Below the pieces are notes generated by a model, which was not told where the DNA came from, did not search any database, and worked only from the letters and a program-made list of their open reading frames with translations. From assembly GCA_963513935.1 (NCBI GenBank), contig OY740768.1, positions 40,914,368 to 40,978,367 on the forward strand: DNA of 64,000 nucleotides. Reading direction: 5' to 3'. The position numbers and the translations under genes were made by a program. Position 1 is the first letter of the stretch, and every line of letters starts with the position of its first letter. This document shows, in pieces, positions 25,867-37,509 of the stretch. The DNA is from Aphrophora alni. Lineage: Eukaryota > Arthropoda > Insecta > Hemiptera > Aphrophoridae.

Positions 25867-26544
25867 CTAGTTATAATTTAATTCTATATTACTATCATGT
25901 ATATTATTATATCTTCCATCATATTTATTCATATTTTCATTAGTAATATAACATAAAATTCCTTCATTTTCGACATTTTCAAACTTCCTTACAATTGTTT
26001 TCTTATTAATATTCATATTAATTATTTTCGTGTGAAAGTTTATGACCGACTCTGTATTACTAACCCAATCCATACCTAGAATAACGTCTTTAATTAAATT
26101 TGGCACAATTAGAGCATGTATCCATAATTCTTCAAAATCTATTTTAATTTTTACCATTACAATTCTGACAATTCTCCTAGTTTTACTACCCACAGCTGTG
26201 TGTATCTGTACATTTGTGGTGGGTAATGTTCCCATAGAATCTTTATTCTCCCGGAACCACTGTTCAGACATACAGGTTACGTTGAATCCTGTATCAATTA
26301 GCGCATGTACACACTGTTTTCCGATTTTAATATTGATTTCCGGACATTTTATGAAATTAGTATCTGTTTTATTTTCCAATTGCTCCTCGTCTTCTTCTAA
26401 AAGAAGATACATCAGTAGCCACTGACTCTGAAAGTCCTGGACTCCGGGAGAGAGGTAGCTTTCTCCCCTACCTGCCACTTCCCCTTCTATGCCCATCAAG
26501 AGTTTCATCACTCGCTTCACGGCCTGTACAGATCTGACAAACAT
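25867..26544 (-). CDS. Retropepsin-like aspartic protease open frame from a gypsy-type LTR retrotransposon
   Basis: A single uninterrupted 225-codon frame. The catalytic D-T-G is in ALIDTGFNVTCMS (about residues 81-93). The matching C-terminal ILGMDW box, where the usual ILG-D motif closes the active site, lies near residues 155-160. This is the protease domain of Ty3/gypsy-type gag-pol. No gag zinc knuckle precedes it, and no reverse transcriptase or integrase follows. After the stop comes MPAEHQSFAVV, of unknown origin. I did not find long terminal repeats on either side. It is either a retroelement fragment that happens to lack stops or a protease kept for host use. It lies between lipocalins B and C. 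Confidence 0.7.
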   Translation of the reverse strand: MFVRSVQAVKRVMKLLMGIEGEVAGRGESYLSPGVQDFQSQWLLMYLLLEEDEEQLENKTDTNFIKCPEINIKIGKQCVHALIDTGFNVTCMSEQWFRENKDSMGTLPTTNVQIHTAVGSKTRRIVRIVMVKIKIDFEELWIHALIVPNLIKDVILGMDWVSNTESVINFHTKIINMNINKKTIVRKFENVENEGILCYITNENMNKYDGRYNNIHDSNIELNYN

Positions 26545-26719
26545 TTAACCTTGAGGCACAAACACTTTATATACACATACACATTTATTTTAAAACACAC
26601 TGAGTAATAATAAAACCCTCGCTTTGACTAGTCTGATTCATTTTCGGGTGTGAGTAAACGGCGATGGTCAATAGTACTGCCACTAGTGCTATACATTGAC
26701 TAGTTTTTCTTAACTTTTT

Positions 26720-29700
26720 AAAAAATTTGTGTTTTGAAGCTGCTACTAGATAACTATGAGCCTAATCTATATCTGCAAGCAAAATGGTGTAATGATGTAC
26801 GTCAAAAACCGAATTCAAACCTCAGACTAGGGATTTGAAGAAGATAAGTTTGATATTGTCAGGATATAGTAAAAAAACTACTAATATTGAGCTCTAGTTT
26901 TATATCCTGTAATCAATAAACTGTGGAAAGCTTTTTAGTTGTAAATGCCACATTTATTATCTATATGAAACCAGGGTAGGACTAAAAGTACTATACTACT
27001 GTTCATCTAGAAAATCTAGACGATCTTGACATTATATGGAGTCAGTAGCTAACATTCTTACTTATTATCCTTATTTAATAAATAAATTTAAATATCACAG
27101 TTGGAACATTTACAATTACATTATTATTTTTCAATGGATTATTCTTCATGAAAATAAACCAATAAATAATCTTGATACGCAGCTACTATATAGTGCTAAT
27201 GTGAGCAATTAGAAAAATTTATTGAGGAAGAAAATTATTGTTTGGTAATTTTATTGACAAAAAAAATAACATGACCTATCTAAGATTATTTTATTTTTTT
27301 ATAGTCCTTCACATATATTTATATATATTTGTTTCGTTGATTTTATATATATTCACTATTCAGGTTGAAACTTTATGATTTTAAGAATCAATATTTTTAT
27401 TTAGGCTATATTAGGGATTAAACAAAACTCAATAAGTCATTGTATATTGTAGCCTCTGAAATTTCAATGTTGAATGAAATTAGTTTCTCTATTTATGATG
27501 AGATGAATAAACTTTCCATCTCGACAGCAACAATAATCGTAGGAATTGTTAATAAAATGAGTGTAGTTATCTTTTGATTAAATATTATATTTCAAATTCA
27601 AAATATCTAATGGCTTTGTTACTTAATGGAATGTACATTTATTATGGTTGTTTCGATATATGGTGGACAAAAAATTAAACTGTTTTACCTTGTTTAAAAA
27701 TTTTAACATTATAGGATATATTGGTAGTGTTTTTTATGAAATTTAAAATGTGTACTATTAAAATTCTTGCTATTCTTGAAAATATTAAGAATTTTTGTCT
27801 TTATTTATATCCATAGTTTACAATTAGAAGTCTATATTATTGTTTAGAAAATCTCTATTTAAAAATTCACTATGGGATTTCAAATTTTAAAATTAATGTT
27901 TTTATGAATTTAACAGAATTTGTTTTATTGTCAAATATTTTTTCTGTTATCTACAAATTAAATTGTTTACCCACAATATATTTTACTTTAATGTTCAAAT
28001 CACACTGTATTTACAAATAGATTTACAATTTGGTTATTTCATTTCATACATATTAAGCCAATGAAGTACCTACACGTTTTATATTATAAGAAGAAAACTG
28101 CACAACCTAATCCAGCAAATAGCTAAATAAAATTGATGACACTATAAAAATTAAGTTTAACTAGTTGTCACCTATAAAAAATAAGCATTTCCAAAATTAT
28201 TTAAATTATGAATTTATGTATGAAGACAAAGTCATAAGACAATAAAACTTGTTAAGCATTATTCATTTCCATATCTAGCTGTAATAAATTGTAATATTCC
28301 AAATACGAAATTAAATACCGAGATGGAACGTTTTATTTATCAAGTTACATTCTTACTTTTTCATTAAAATAATTTGGAAATTTTTATTTGTATTTGATCA
28401 CAAGCATGCCAAAAACAATAACTGGTCCTTAGTTAATGAAATTGTATGGTAATTTTATTACATTTATAATACTTACTTGAAGTTTTAAGCATGGCTTTGA
28501 GTTTTCCATGTCTGCTTTCTAGGTCTTCAATATCATCTGTTTCAGTAACAAAATGCATGATTAAAAGACTGGAAGAAAATACATTATTTTATAGTATCAA
28601 TTAAACATTTCTAACTTTATAATAAACACTGATTTTGTGAAAATCAAAAGCTTCCAAAACGTGTTGTAATATTTATATTTGTAGGCCTACTATTAAAAAG
28701 CAAACATGACTATTCACAGAAAATTTAATTTATTAATTTTATTTTAATAATTCCCTATACTTATTAATTTAGGTAATATTTCCTAACCTAAAATGTAATT
28801 ATTTTAATGTCATATTTGTCCAAGTTTGTTTTGAATAATTTACTTGTTTTGTATTATTAAGTAAAAATTATTGTATTTATTAAAGTATTTTATTGTTTTT
28901 ATTTTAAGTTAATCTTAAATTTAGATTGTAACTAATCCTTTCATAATTTTGTAACACCCAAAATAATATATATAAATTGTACTAACTAAGTTGTTTGTGA
29001 ATAACTATTATTTATACCTACTCAAAATCTATAAAGTATACTATATCCATTATTACTGAAATATACAAGGAAAAAAAAGCATTACTTATACATTTTTTTT
29101 TTGTGAATTTTCTACACCTATTTTGATGGTACCGTGGAAAATATTAGTAGGTACCAAGAATAAAATTACTTGTTCTAAAAATTATTAAAAAAAGATTAAT
29201 TTTATACCAAAACTCTAGTTAAAATCATAAACTAACCGAATACTAAGGTTATGTTACCTTAGGTACATCAAAGTATTTAAAAACTCCTATGTCTGCAACG
29301 TATTAGTTCATATCCACAGTTCAAGTAAATATATTGTAACAGATGACCAAATCATTCTCTAAATGATTTTTGTTCAATCAAATCAGACTAACAATCCAAA
29401 AAAGTGAACCATTTTATAACGTTGTGAATCTTTTAGTCCTTCAAATGTGCATCTGTTTAAATAAAATACAAAAGACCTCATTAAGAATATTCAATAGAGG
29501 TGATTATTTCAAATTAATCATTTGTCAAGTTTCTATAAAATATTCATTCAACTTGTAATTGTATCTATTTTGTTGTTAATTATATTTCAACTCCCTAGTC
29601 ATGACACTACAAATATTTTTAATTAATTGCAATAGTTGAATAGTCCAACCTAGAGACCAACTATTTGGATAGTAATCCTATGAATACAAACTGCCAACAT

Positions 29701-30077
29701 GTCTTCAATACTAATAAATGTAAAAAAGCAAATCTAATATGAATCAATGACATTACCTAGCTAATCTTATGAATCCAAAAATATTCAATATTAAGATGAA
29801 TACAGTTGCCTAATAGTTTAATATTTGATAAATAGAAAGCTCTTGATCACATATAATATGTTTAATCGATGTTAGCATCTGATATAAAAATGAAAAATTA
29901 TTAAATTAATATTGCTGAAAGTAAAAAAAATATTGGTCAAGGTGTACTATGATATAAAGTTATATATTAAGGTAATATCTCATTATAATAGAGGGGGGGG
30001 GGAATTCTGTATGTGTCTTTGTGCATGTGTTCCATCCTAAAAATTTTGTAATAATATATTCAGCACCAAGATGCACA
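26720..30077. other. A+T-rich intergenic stretch with one candidate exon
   Basis: No gene is supported here apart from the isolated spliced-looking exon at 28477-28568. The sequence is mostly long A/T runs. The 62-codon frame at 29370-29558 has no recognisable domain. Confidence 0.5.
28477..28568 (-). CDS. Candidate internal exon of an unrecognised gene
   Basis: A 92-base open segment is bounded on the minus strand by a strong acceptor (TATTTTCTTCCAG) and a consensus donor (A|GTAAGT). It encodes LLIMHFVTETDDIEDLE and then SRHGKLKAMLKTS, a charged, helix-like peptide. Its phases are 1 in and 1 out. It does not resemble any lipocalin exon in the window. I could not find partner exons within several kilobases, so it may be an exon of a nested gene, a relic, or chance. 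Confidence 0.35.
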
Positions 30078-30085
30078 TTATGGGG

Positions 30086-31931
30086 CAGTGGTTTTTGCTC
30101 ACTGCTCACTATACCTTGTAGTGAGATCCCGCAGCATACATGCGACAACCCCCCCCCTCCATTTCATGGAGTGAGAGAGTGGGAGGTGTAATTCCCCTCT
30201 GTTAGTCAGTTGTTTATTGTTTGTAGCCTGGAAGAGTATACAAGTTTTTTGTCTGGATTCTGGTGTTGTTTAACTTCATTGTGAATATTTTTTTGGTGAA
30301 AACGAAGAAAGTTGAAGGTGAGACAATTGACAAAAGTGAGAATGAACTAATTTTAAGTGTGAGTTCTGCAAAAATAACAAAGGGTGTGTAGACCTGCTGG
30401 AACTATCTGCAAGTACCAAGAAAGTTATTTAAACTTTGGATTTAATTACACCAGACCTGAAAATGGTCCTGTACCAGAATGTGTTGTGTGTGGAGTAAAA
30501 CTAAATAACGAATCCATGATTCCTAGTAAATTGAAAAGACATTTTAATACCAAAAATAGTCATTTATCTTAGAAGGATTAAAACTATTTCAGCCAATTGT
30601 TGTCATCGTAAAAATAGAGAGCAAGTATTGCTGAAGAAGCACTATTGGCCAGTTATAAAGTTGCCAAAACAGTAGCAAAGAAAATGCAACTGCATATTAT
30701 TGCAGAAGACATAATTTTATTGTCCTCCAAATAAATTGTAAAATTTATGTTAAGTGACAGCTCCGAGAAGGAAATACCCTTGGTTCCTTTATGAAATAAT
30801 ACTTCATTCCGGATTGATAACATGTCTTCAGATATCCAGTGTCATGTACATGTAAAAGCTAAGTGACTGTCAAGTATATTCACTAAATCTCGACGAGTTA
30901 ACTTATATAAGTAAAAAGTGTCAGTTACTGAGTAACATCAGATTTGTTGATGATGATTCTATTATTGAACAATTTCTTTCATGTACTGAATTGTCAACAA
31001 CGACAACCAGAGCAGATCTGTACAATTGCATATCCACCTTCTTGGAACAAAATGGGCTGATCTGGACAAATTGTCTTTCTGTTTGTACAGAAGGTTCACT
31101 AACAATGACTGGAAGATGCAAAAGATTTGTTTCAAGACTGCAACAAGATTTCTTGAATGTTGGTTTAACACATTGCTTCATTCATAATGAGGCTCTAATA
31201 AAAAAGATGATTCCAACTGAACTTCAAAGTGTGGACTTAGTCGTTAGCATGGTGAATTTCATTAAGTCTAGGCCTTATTTCATAGCAATCCTTATGCTAT
31301 GTCGCCAGAATCAACCAACGAACATTCTTTTGAGAAAGAAGAACAGCTTGCAGACTTTTAGACAGACCAAACAGTTCAACTGAAATAAGGTGAACTATTA
31401 CTTACCAAGTTATGGATGTTAGCAAGGACTGAGTATCCAGCATTAGCTGCAGAAGCAGTTTACTACCCTGTTACATTTTTTAACCACCTAGTTGTGTGAA
31501 CTGGGCTCTTCGGCAATAAAAAACATAAAAACAAAAAGTGTGAGAGACTTCTTTCAGTTTAACTAGCAATACATGTATGTTTGTCTTCAATTCCACCACG
31601 AATTGAACTTTTTGCGTAAGAGGCAATAGGATTAAGTTTCTCATTAATATTTTTCTCTAGTGTAGGTCAACACATTTAAAAAAAAACATATTTTGATACA
31701 TCTGTTCCATGTCAGTAATAACACATTTGTAATAATATCTAAATCTTTGATTTTAATTTTATTTGATATTATTCACTTGTTCTTTGTGTAAAAATAAATA
31801 TTAGGTTAAGTATTTAGTGAAATTATTTCAGTAATTTTTACCAGAAATGTCACGATGTTTACGAAAGTTTTGGTAGTACACCTTATAAGCATGGCACTAC
31901 TGTGCCATGGCACACCCATTTGGAACCACTG
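30086..31931 (+). mobile_element. hAT-superfamily (ZBED5/Buster-like) DNA transposon, both ends and target duplication present
   Basis: The element begins CAGTGGTTTTTGC and ends GGAACCACTG, so the terminal CAGTGGTT matches its inverted partner, the usual hAT end. It is flanked by TTATGGGG (30078-30085) and TTATAGGG (31932-31939), an 8-bp duplication with one mismatch. The transposase is in pieces. A BED-type zinc finger, CVVC with a later H-x5-H, sits in 30384-30572. The central domain lies in 30991-31383 (NCLSVCTEGSLTMTGRCKRF, where the catalytic Asp of C-T-D-G is Glu, and INE/H-CFIHNEAL). A worn C-terminal dimerisation segment is near 31470-31560 (LCELGSSAIKNIKTKSVRDF). It is a 1.85-kb inactive copy. 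Confidence 0.85.
30384..31560 (+). pseudogene. hAT transposase relic (BED finger, RNase-H-like core, dimerisation remnant)
   Basis: This is the coding part of the hAT element. YQESYLNFGFNYTRPENG opens the BED-finger block typical of ZBED5-like proteins. The second block aligns with the conserved region in which these transposases read C-T-D-G-A-x-x-M-T-G. Stops and shifts separate the blocks, and roughly half the expected 600-plus residues are missing. Confidence 0.75.
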
Positions 31932-32089
31932 TTATAGGGTAATGAAAGACCTATATAGATAAGAAGAAACTACAAAAAAAACTGCTTTAAAATGGTACCA
32001 TTTTGAAACTTTCTATTTTCTATTCTATTTTCTTTTTCTTTTTTTTTTTTTTTACAAATAGTAAAACTAAACTTATATTTTACTACAGG

Positions 32090-33060
32090 GTTATCATAAA
32101 AGAATGGTGGGGTTTCATTAATTCATACGAAGACAGTAGAGAAATATTGTGGTGTTGTATTGGTATAACTAATAACCTATAACCCAAACGTTTGTTTAAC
32201 AGCTATTGTACTCTCAAAATTAGTTCTTGCGTTGTTGTGGTAGTGTGTTTTCTGGAGTGTTCTGTGTGGAGTGTGTTATTATGTTCTCTAATAAAGAAAA
32301 AGCAAAGTGTTTTTTTGTTGCTGTTTGAATTTAAGTCTGTAATTTCAGTGCAATGTACATTTCAACGCAAATACAGAAAAAATCCACCACATGAAAATAA
32401 CATACAACATTGGTTCAAACAATTCGAAGAAACTGGATCAGTTCAAAATCAGAAACCATCTAGTAGCCCAAGTGTATCAGACGAAAAAGTTCAAGTTATT
32501 AGACAATCTGCAATCAGACGTCTTAAGAAGTCAATACTCTGATGAAGCCTAGAGTTAGGTATTCCAAAAACAACAATTCACAAAGTTTTACACAAAAGAC
32601 TGAAATTACACTCATATAAAATCCAGCAGGGTTTGAAACCTGATGATGGTGCAAAACATTTTAATTTCGCTGTTGAATTGTTGAACAAGATTGATGAAAA
32701 CCAATCATTTTTAGATGATATAATTTTTTCAGACAATGCTACAATCCATATCAATGGGACACTTTGAATGAAAAGTTTTGACATCAATGGCCAGCAAGTA
32801 CCTATATGCTGGCCTCCAAGGAGTCTAGACCTGACACCTTGCAATTTCTTCTTATGGAGGTACATCAAAAACATTGTTTATCGAGAAAAAAATTCGTGAC
32901 CTAAATCACTTAAGGAACAATGGATTAATGAAGCAATGACAACTATTAACAAAGATGTGTTAACTAACGTTTGGGCAGTACTTGATTATCGATTGGACAT
33001 TTACCGAGTGACAAATATATATCACTGGAAGATGGAACCAATATTTTGAGAACTTTAAAG
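32090..33060 (+). pseudogene. DUF4817-type mariner/IS630-like transposase relic with internal deletion
   Basis: The frame starting at 32282 (MFSNKEKAK in one frame) runs into an HTH segment at 32340-32540: FQRKYRKNPPHENNIQHWFK and QFEETGSVQNQKPS. It continues after stops as LELGIPKTTIHKVLHKRLKL and FLDDIIFSDNATIHINGTL, where the first catalytic S-D-E has become S-D-N. It then jumps directly to ICWPPRSLDLTPCNFFLW (about 32800) and TNVWAVLDYRLDIYRVT (about 32960). About 120 residues between the first catalytic Asp and the PPRSPDLTP box are missing. It is inactive, by substitution and by deletion. The possible left end is near 32087 (AGGGTTATCATAAAAG). Confidence 0.8.
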
Positions 33061-34924
33061 ATTGCTAGACTGATAATAACAATAAATTTTATTATTTCAA
33101 TTAATTATATCCATCTAAAAATTTTATCACAAAGAAAAAACCATCAGAGTTAATGATTTTAATAGGGTAACACTTTGAATATCATGTCCATAAAATTAGA
33201 ATTGCTATTTCCCTAATATTAGTGTATTTAAATATACAACATTCTTTGGTTATGGGAGTTATGATCTGGTTATAAGGTTATTGATTATGATCTGAAAATA
33301 TTACCTTTCAACAACAATCATAGAGGTCTCACATTTTAAGTAATGAACTTTTGGTTTATAGTTTGATCTAAGGAAGGGTGTAAAAAGGATTTTAATATGG
33401 GAGGACATTTTACGCCTGCTAGCAAATAACATGTATATATATAGACAAAAATTTAATAGAAGAAAGCTCGAAAAGAATTTAATAAAAATGAATAAACATC
33501 TGAAAGAGTCAAAATATTGGTGAGATAGAACCAAGTCCTGTAAGACCGAGTAACTCAATTGCTTGAAACACTTTAAATTAAAAATTTTGTCTGATTAATA
33601 ATAACATTGTTTTAAATTCATAAAGTTGAAACAGTTAATTATATTACAAAATCTTCAATAATTTTATCATTTTCATAATCAATAACATTCATAATATACA
33701 TTTTAGGAAAACTGTTCAAATACATATTTTTTAATAGCAGGAAACATTATTTTTTTATAAAGTTTAAAAAACTTTTTTACCATAGATTATAGCTTTAAAA
33801 ATATATAATTTCTTATAAATTAAAATTTAAAAGTCCAGCATATCAAGAACTTTAATTTGATCAAAAGAAAAATTTTCGAAGCTAGCACTTAGTAATTTAT
33901 AATATTCTCATAATTACATTTCAATTTGTTTAAAAAAACATCTGTTTACAATAAAATCCCAGAGAGGTGTATATATCAATAAGCATGACATAGAACAATA
34001 TGAAATATACAAACAAAATTAATAAGTTTGTTACAATTTCAAAAATCAAAACAACACTAAAATATTTCAAATTTACAATGCCCTTAATTAATTATTTTTT
34101 TCAAATATCAATTAGTAAAATACATGTATACAGATACAATTTACCATAAATACAAATACCATCATACAATAAAGTTTAAATATCAGTTAATAAAAATCTT
34201 TAAAAATTTGTGAAATACACAATTAAATCCAAACAATTTACCAGTACCCTTAAAGACCTAAGTATGCAGGTATATAATTTCCTTCTCAATGTGACTTCTG
34301 GAAAGTAGAGGAAAACACCCTCTTTTGCAATTCCTGAAAATTGTTGATTTATTTCAAATTTCACAAACTTGATTTTACAAAGTTCTGTAACCTATGATGT
34401 CGATGATATTCTATCATACTTACCTTCACATATTTTTCCCAGTAGCTTTATTCTGCTGAACTATATATCAGTAATTATTATTCATCATTTCAAAGCTGAG
34501 AAAAATTAAACAGTGCTACAAAATATAATAAACTGGACAATCTATAGTATTATTAGTTCCCACATAATGTGTAACTGATGTAAGGAATGTCTCTCTGAAC
34601 TCTATATAGGGTATTTCCAATGGAGGATTTGGAGTAGAGTATGGTCCGGATAGCCAGAAAGACATTTCATGAAGTTGAGAGCCATTTTGTCAGTCTCATA
34701 TATACTTGTAGTCAAGTTAACAGAAAATAAATTTTACTACTATCCTTCTGCTTCACCCTGGAATAAGACCACTCTTTATTTATCTTAACTTACTATCCTT
34801 TCTCCAATTTTCCTAGAAGTTAGAGTATTGAAAGCTCATTGTGGCTGAGGTACAATTGGACCTACATCCCCTTCTTGAATAAATTAAACACTTATAGATT
34901 ATTATGAATCATATCTTAGGAGCC

Positions 34925-35120
34925 CCACTTCATCATATCAACATTTTATCAATATAATACTGTATAAAACTGTTAATACGAAAACCAGTTCCAATGATGC
35001 TGTAGACTGTAGTTTCAATAAATACAAGACTAAGACATTTAATCGATTCTGGTTTTCATATTAATAGTTTTATGTAGCATTATATTAATGGTGTATTACC
35101 ATGATGGAGTGTAGCTATGA
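34925..35120. repeat. MITE-like inverted repeat, about 40-65-bp arms
   Basis: ATATAATACTGTATAAAACT and GAAAACCAG at about 34954-34992 are mirrored by CTGGTTTTCATATTAATAG and GCATTATATTAATG at about 35050-35091. Weaker matching (CTTCATCAT against ATGATGGAG) extends the arms outward. The loop is about 55 bp. No target duplication was settled. Confidence 0.65.
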
Positions 35121-36529
35121 TACTGATGATAAAACTTCAGAAAAGACACCACCAAACAACATCATTATATCGATGGATGAGGAGTAGTTGTAATAGTGGA
35201 TTCAGAAATTATGTTTCATCATTGTACCAATAACAAGTATTTAAGTATATTAGACTATATTATCACCATTATGATGCTGAACTTTGCATAATATATACAA
35301 ATAATGCTGAAGCTTTATTTTCATATATTATACAGCTTTGATAAGATATAGTAAATCATATAGTAAATCAACTCTTGAATACAAGTTGATACTACTAATT
35401 TTTATACAAAAAGTTGTTAAATTATGAATTCAATCATTTCAAAATAATATCGAGATAATAAACACATCATAATACACAATTAAATTAATTAAAATGGTTC
35501 TGACATGATGTTTGTGTAATACATTGCCTAGAGCATTTGATTTATAAACACAGTGTTCTATATTGCAGTAGCACATGAATAAATACAAAGGATAATGCAG
35601 AATAACTGAATATTGAGTTGTTTGAACCCTTTTCTATATTTATATAAGCTCAGTTAGGTAAGGTTTACCTTTGCAACTTATGAATTGTCATTCAAGCTAT
35701 AAGAATATTTATAGGAAAACAAACCAACTAATAGATAAATACATAATTAATAAATCTTATGTTGACAAATTAGGAGCCTATAAATAAATCTGAACCACTG
35801 AACAATAAAAGTGGAGTAATGTTGACAAATTTTAATTCAAACACTCATTTTTTGTAACAAAAATTTAAAAACCAACAATAACAGTTACTTAAAAGTTAAA
35901 TATAATGGAAGTTATTTGTCTTCAGCACTAAAGAATAAAGAAATTTACCTAATTTTAAGCAAAAAAAAAAGGAAATTTGAGATCATTTCTTATCTAATTC
36001 TTGGTTTGAACATCCTTAAGACACATAAATTAAAAGAGCCAAATATTCATAAGATACAGGAAAAAAATTCCTTGGTATTCGAGAAATAAGAAAGGCTAAT
36101 GTTGCTGAATAAATTGAGGGCAGAAATTAAAAGAACCACCGAATGATCTAGAGACTATACAATGTTTGTATGTGTTGTTTGCAAAGGATTCTGGGTTCAA
36201 TAATTATTAGCACTCAAAAAGGTTTTTAATTTGACCCAGCACCATAAGAAAAAGTGTCCAGCAGGCCAAATATGCAACTGGCTGATGTGGTAAAGATCTA
36301 TTTGTAAATTTAAAAAGCCAGATATTAATTACATGAAGTAAAGTTATGAAATTATAGTTATTTGCAAACAAACTAATGGGTATTTAAAAATTCTTAGTAT
36401 AGATCTCCGAAGTTGGTGAATAAAAAACAACTAAATTTTGGTGGTTGTATGAATACCACAAAATCTACATTTTTGAATTTTCACGCCTATAGGTCTTGAG
36501 AAAAGAAAAATTCCTTCACAAACTGAAGG

Positions 36530-36620
36530 TGTCGATCTTAAGCCTTTTCTAAGCCATGATCTTAAGCCGTGATCTTAAGCCACGGCCAAGCTTAAGCCAC
36601 ACCCGATCTTAAGCCATGAT
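36530..36620 (+). repeat. Cluster of 'GATCTTAAGCC' repeats
   Basis: Four copies of GATCTTAAGCC and one AGCTTAAGCC occur within about 90 bp, with irregular spacers (CATGATC, GTGATC, ACGGCC, ACACCC). CTTAAG is itself palindromic. I know of no function. Confidence 0.7.
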
Positions 36621-37509
36621 TAATTGTCAGTTCTAAATTCCTTACACTATTACAATAATTTGAAATGCCATCTTCATTTTTTAGTATAGGGGAAGTGTTT
36701 ACATAAAGTGTACCCATTACAAACATAGGTTGGGTTACATTTATGTGTATGCTTGTATGTGAATATTATTGACAACATTTATCTGTGAGATATCAACATA
36801 ACAGAGGACTTTTACATTTACAAACATAATTTAAGACTTCCAAATTTAAGGTCTTACGTATATTTTCAAGAGCTCAAGTTTTTAAATTATATATTACTTG
36901 AAATGTTTTAAATGCTTGATACATATTTGCTACATACCAATGTCCATGTATGCCGATTTAAAGTAAATGGGCTCTTGTGAAATATATTTCTCCACTTTAT
37001 TTTTGACAGTTAATTTATATTGTAACCGCCACCTGCTGACAGCTGGAGAGGGAATAATTATAACTTTTATATATAATAAATATAAGAAATAAGGAAGATT
37101 ATATTGATTTCTACAGACTCCTAACAAATAAATAACTAGGTTTAGGAAATTTTCATTACAAAACACATAAATTGAACTTTGCAACTCTAATTTAATATTA
37201 GGAATATCATTTATACTTATATTTATCTCCTCATCAATACAATTAAATGGCTAGCTAGTAGACCAGGTATTTCATTTTTGGCTGGGCTAGATTCCTCTTC
37301 CTAGTTTATAATCAAAACAAAAAGTAAACATCAAGTGGGGGGGGGTAAATGTTTTATAAATTACAACTGTTAGCACATATTATATTATATAAAGAAAACA
37401 GGTAAAAAATTAGCAAGATAAAAATATTTATAAATAACAAAAACAATTAAAAACACAAATTTAAATATGTGTTTGTTTTATTATTCTAACACATTATTTG
37501 ACATATTTT

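Larger units (their letters stand above)
33100..37509. other. Downstream flank of lipocalin C without supported genes
   Basis: No coding exon was supported on either strand. The region holds a palindromic MITE-like repeat at about 34925-35120 and a short CTTAAGCC repeat cluster at 36530-36620. The minus-strand frame 36930-37184 has no recognisable domain. Confidence 0.5.

Noticed and set aside
26042..26425. Plus-strand 127-codon open frame
   Set aside because: It lies antisense to the retropepsin frame, whose catalytic motifs show the minus strand is the coding one.
36130..36240. Possible tRNA-derived SINE (GGGTTCAATAA similar to a B box)
   Set aside because: No matching A box, no tail and no target duplication were seen; the B box match is partial.
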